Assembly (NCBI GenBank): GCA_039566865.1 | Contig: CM076948.1 | Span: forward strand, 27,861,001-27,925,000 | Direction of reading: 5' to 3' | Length of the DNA stretch: 64,000 nt | From: Aurelia coerulea | Lineage: Eukaryota > Cnidaria > Scyphozoa > Semaeostomeae > Ulmaridae | Program-made: the position numbers and the translations under genes | Shown: positions 62,121 to 64,000 of the stretch, piece after piece | Layout of the letters: each line of letters opens with the position of its first letter | How positions within the stretch are numbered: position 1 is the stretch's first letter | Notes under the pieces: generated by a model | Database searches by the model: none | What the model saw: only the letters and a program-made list of their open reading frames with translations | What the model was told of the DNA's origin: nothing

Positions 62121-64000
62121 TAGGGTTAGGGTTAGGGTTAGGGTTAGGGTTAGGGTTAGGGTTAGGGTTAGGGTTAGGGTTAGGGTTAGGGTTAGGGTTA
62201 GGGTTAGGGTTAGGGTTAGGGTTAGGGTTAGGGTTAGGGTTAGGGTTAGGGTTAGGGTTAGGGTTAGGGTTAGGGTTAGGGTTAGGGTTAGGGTTAGGGT
62301 TAGGGTTAGGGTTAGGGTTAGGGTTAGGGTTAGGGTTAGGGTTAGGGTTAGGGTTAGGGTTAGGGTTAGGGTTAGGGTTAGGGTTAGGGTTAGGGTTAGG
62401 GTTAGGGTTAGGGTTAGGGTTAGGGTTAGGGTTAGGGTTAGGGTTAGGGTTAGGGTTAGGGTTAGGGTTAGGGTTAGGGTTAGGGTTAGGGTTAGGGTTA
62501 GGGTTAGGGTTAGGGTTAGGGTTAGGGTTAGGGTTAGGGTTAGGGTTAGGGTTAGGGTTAGGGTTAGGGTTAGGGTTAGGGTTAGGGTTAGGGTTAGGGT
62601 TAGGGTTAGGGTTAGGGTTAGGGTTAGGGTTAGGGTTAGGGTTAGGGTTAGGGTTAGGGTTAGGGTTAGGGTTAGGGTTAGGGTTAGGGTTAGGGTTAGG
62701 GTTAGGGTTAGGGTTAGGGTTAGGGTTAGGGTTAGGGTTAGGGTTAGGGTTAGGGTTAGGGTTAGGGTTAGGGTTAGGGTTAGGGTTAGGGTTAGGGTTA
62801 GGGTTAGGGTTAGGGTTAGGGTTAGGGTTAGGGTTAGGGTTAGGGTTAGGGTTAGGGTTAGGGTTAGGGTTAGGGTTAGGGTTAGGGTTAGGGTTAGGGT
62901 TAGGGTTAGGGTTAGGGTTAGGGTTAGGGTTAGGGTTAGGGTTAGGGTTAGGGTTAGGGTTAGGGTTAGGGTTAGGGTTAGGGTTAGGGTTAGGGTTAGG
63001 GTTAGGGTTAGGGTTAGGGTTAGGGTTAGGGTTAGGGTTAGGGTTAGGGTTAGGGTTAGGGTTAGGGTTAGGGTTAGGGTTAGGGTTAGGGTTAGGGTTA
63101 GGGTTAGGGTTAGGGTTAGGGTTAGGGTTAGGGTTAGGGTTAGGGTTAGGGTTAGGGTTAGGGTTAGGGTTAGGGTTAGGGTTAGGGTTAGGGTTAGGGT
63201 TAGGGTTAGGGTTAGGGTTAGGGTTAGGGTTAGGGTTAGGGTTAGGGTTAGGGTTAGGGTTAGGGTTAGGGTTAGGGTTAGGGTTAGGGTTAGGGTTAGG
63301 GTTAGGGTTAGGGTTAGGGTTAGGGTTAGGGTTAGGGTTAGGGTTAGGGTTAGGGTTAGGGTTAGGGTTAGGGTTAGGGTTAGGGTTAGGGTTAGGGTTA
63401 GGGTTAGGGTTAGGGTTAGGGTTAGGGTTAGGGTTAGGGTTAGGGTTAGGGTTAGGGTTAGGGTTAGGGTTAGGGTTAGGGTTAGGGTTAGGGTTAGGGT
63501 TAGGGTTAGGGTTAGGGTTAGGGTTAGGGTTAGGGTTAGGGTTAGGGTTAGGGTTAGGGTTAGGGTTAGGGTTAGGGTTAGGGTTAGGGTTAGGGTTAGG
63601 GTTAGGGTTAGGGTTAGGGTTAGGGTTAGGGTTAGGGTTAGGGTTAGGGTTAGGGTTAGGGTTAGGGTTAGGGTTAGGGTTAGGGTTAGGGTTAGGGTTA
63701 GGGTTAGGGTTAGGGTTAGGGTTAGGGTTAGGGTTAGGGTTAGGGTTAGGGTTAGGGTTAGGGTTAGGGTTAGGGTTAGGGTTAGGGTTAGGGTTAGGGT
63801 TAGGGTTAGGGTTAGGGTTAGGGTTAGGGTTAGGGTTAGGGTTAGGGTTAGGGTTAGGGTTAGGGTTAGGGTTAGGGTTAGGGTTAGGGTTAGGGTTAGG
63901 GTTAGGGTTAGGGTTAGGGTTAGGGTTAGGGTTAGGGTTAGGGTTAGGGTTAGGGTTAGGGTTAGGGTTAGGGTTAGGGTTAGGGTTAGGGTTAGGGTTA
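62120..64000 (+). repeat. Telomere, (TTAGGG)n, about 313 perfect repeats
   Basis: TTAGGG repeats fill the end of the window: 313 full units from 62120 to 63997 plus TTA, with no variant hexamer seen. The G-rich strand runs towards the right edge, the orientation of a right-hand chromosome terminus maintained by telomerase. The sequence may extend beyond the window. Confidence 0.99.

Overview
This window is the right-hand end of a eukaryotic chromosome. It is almost entirely repeats and transposon debris, and I find no intact host gene. The last 1,881 bases are an uninterrupted TTAGGG array. The G-rich strand runs 5' to 3' towards base 64000, as expected at a right-hand telomere. TTAGGG telomeres, a BEL/Pao retrotransposon remnant (a group known from animals), a CR1/Jockey-like LINE and several MITEs point to an animal, probably an invertebrate. 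I cannot name the species or phylum from the sequence.

Layout from the internal side to the tip: (1) 1-31978, about 250 copies of a ~125-bp AT-rich satellite, all in one orientation, with multi-kilobase blocks of monomers duplicated. (2) 31979-34110, two decayed retroelement coding regions: a LINE reverse transcriptase on the minus strand that abuts the satellite, and a BEL/Pao protease-to-RT-linker segment on the plus strand. (3) 34128-37014, a ~2.9-kb element with a perfect 11-bp flanking repeat and imperfect terminal inverted repeats. It contains a long fold-back structure carrying two smaller MITEs, one flanked by TTAA (piggyBac-like) and one by TA (Tc1/mariner-like). (4) 37015-39095, unrecognised sequence, a 55-64-bp tandem repeat, a ~31-bp diverged tandem repeat and one copy of a flank module. 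(5) 39076-57300, an ~18-kb minisatellite of 33/35-bp units, interrupted by two MITEs and expanded by near-identical duplications of about 3.0, 3.5 and 4.7 kb. (6) 57385-57775, a second copy of the flank module. (7) ~57820-60440, about 20 diverged copies of the satellite from region 1 in the opposite orientation, with an inserted transposase-like ORF fragment. (8) 60665-62120, 72 full identical copies of a 20-bp CpG- and AvrII-site-containing unit. (9) 62120-64000, the telomere.

Nothing here works together as a pathway. The interest lies in how the chromosome end is built: repeat families of different age and orientation, nested insertions whose empty sites are preserved inside the window, and a perfectly homogeneous 20-bp satellite fused directly to the telomere. 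Most open reading frames are by-products of repeat periodicity and are not annotated as genes.
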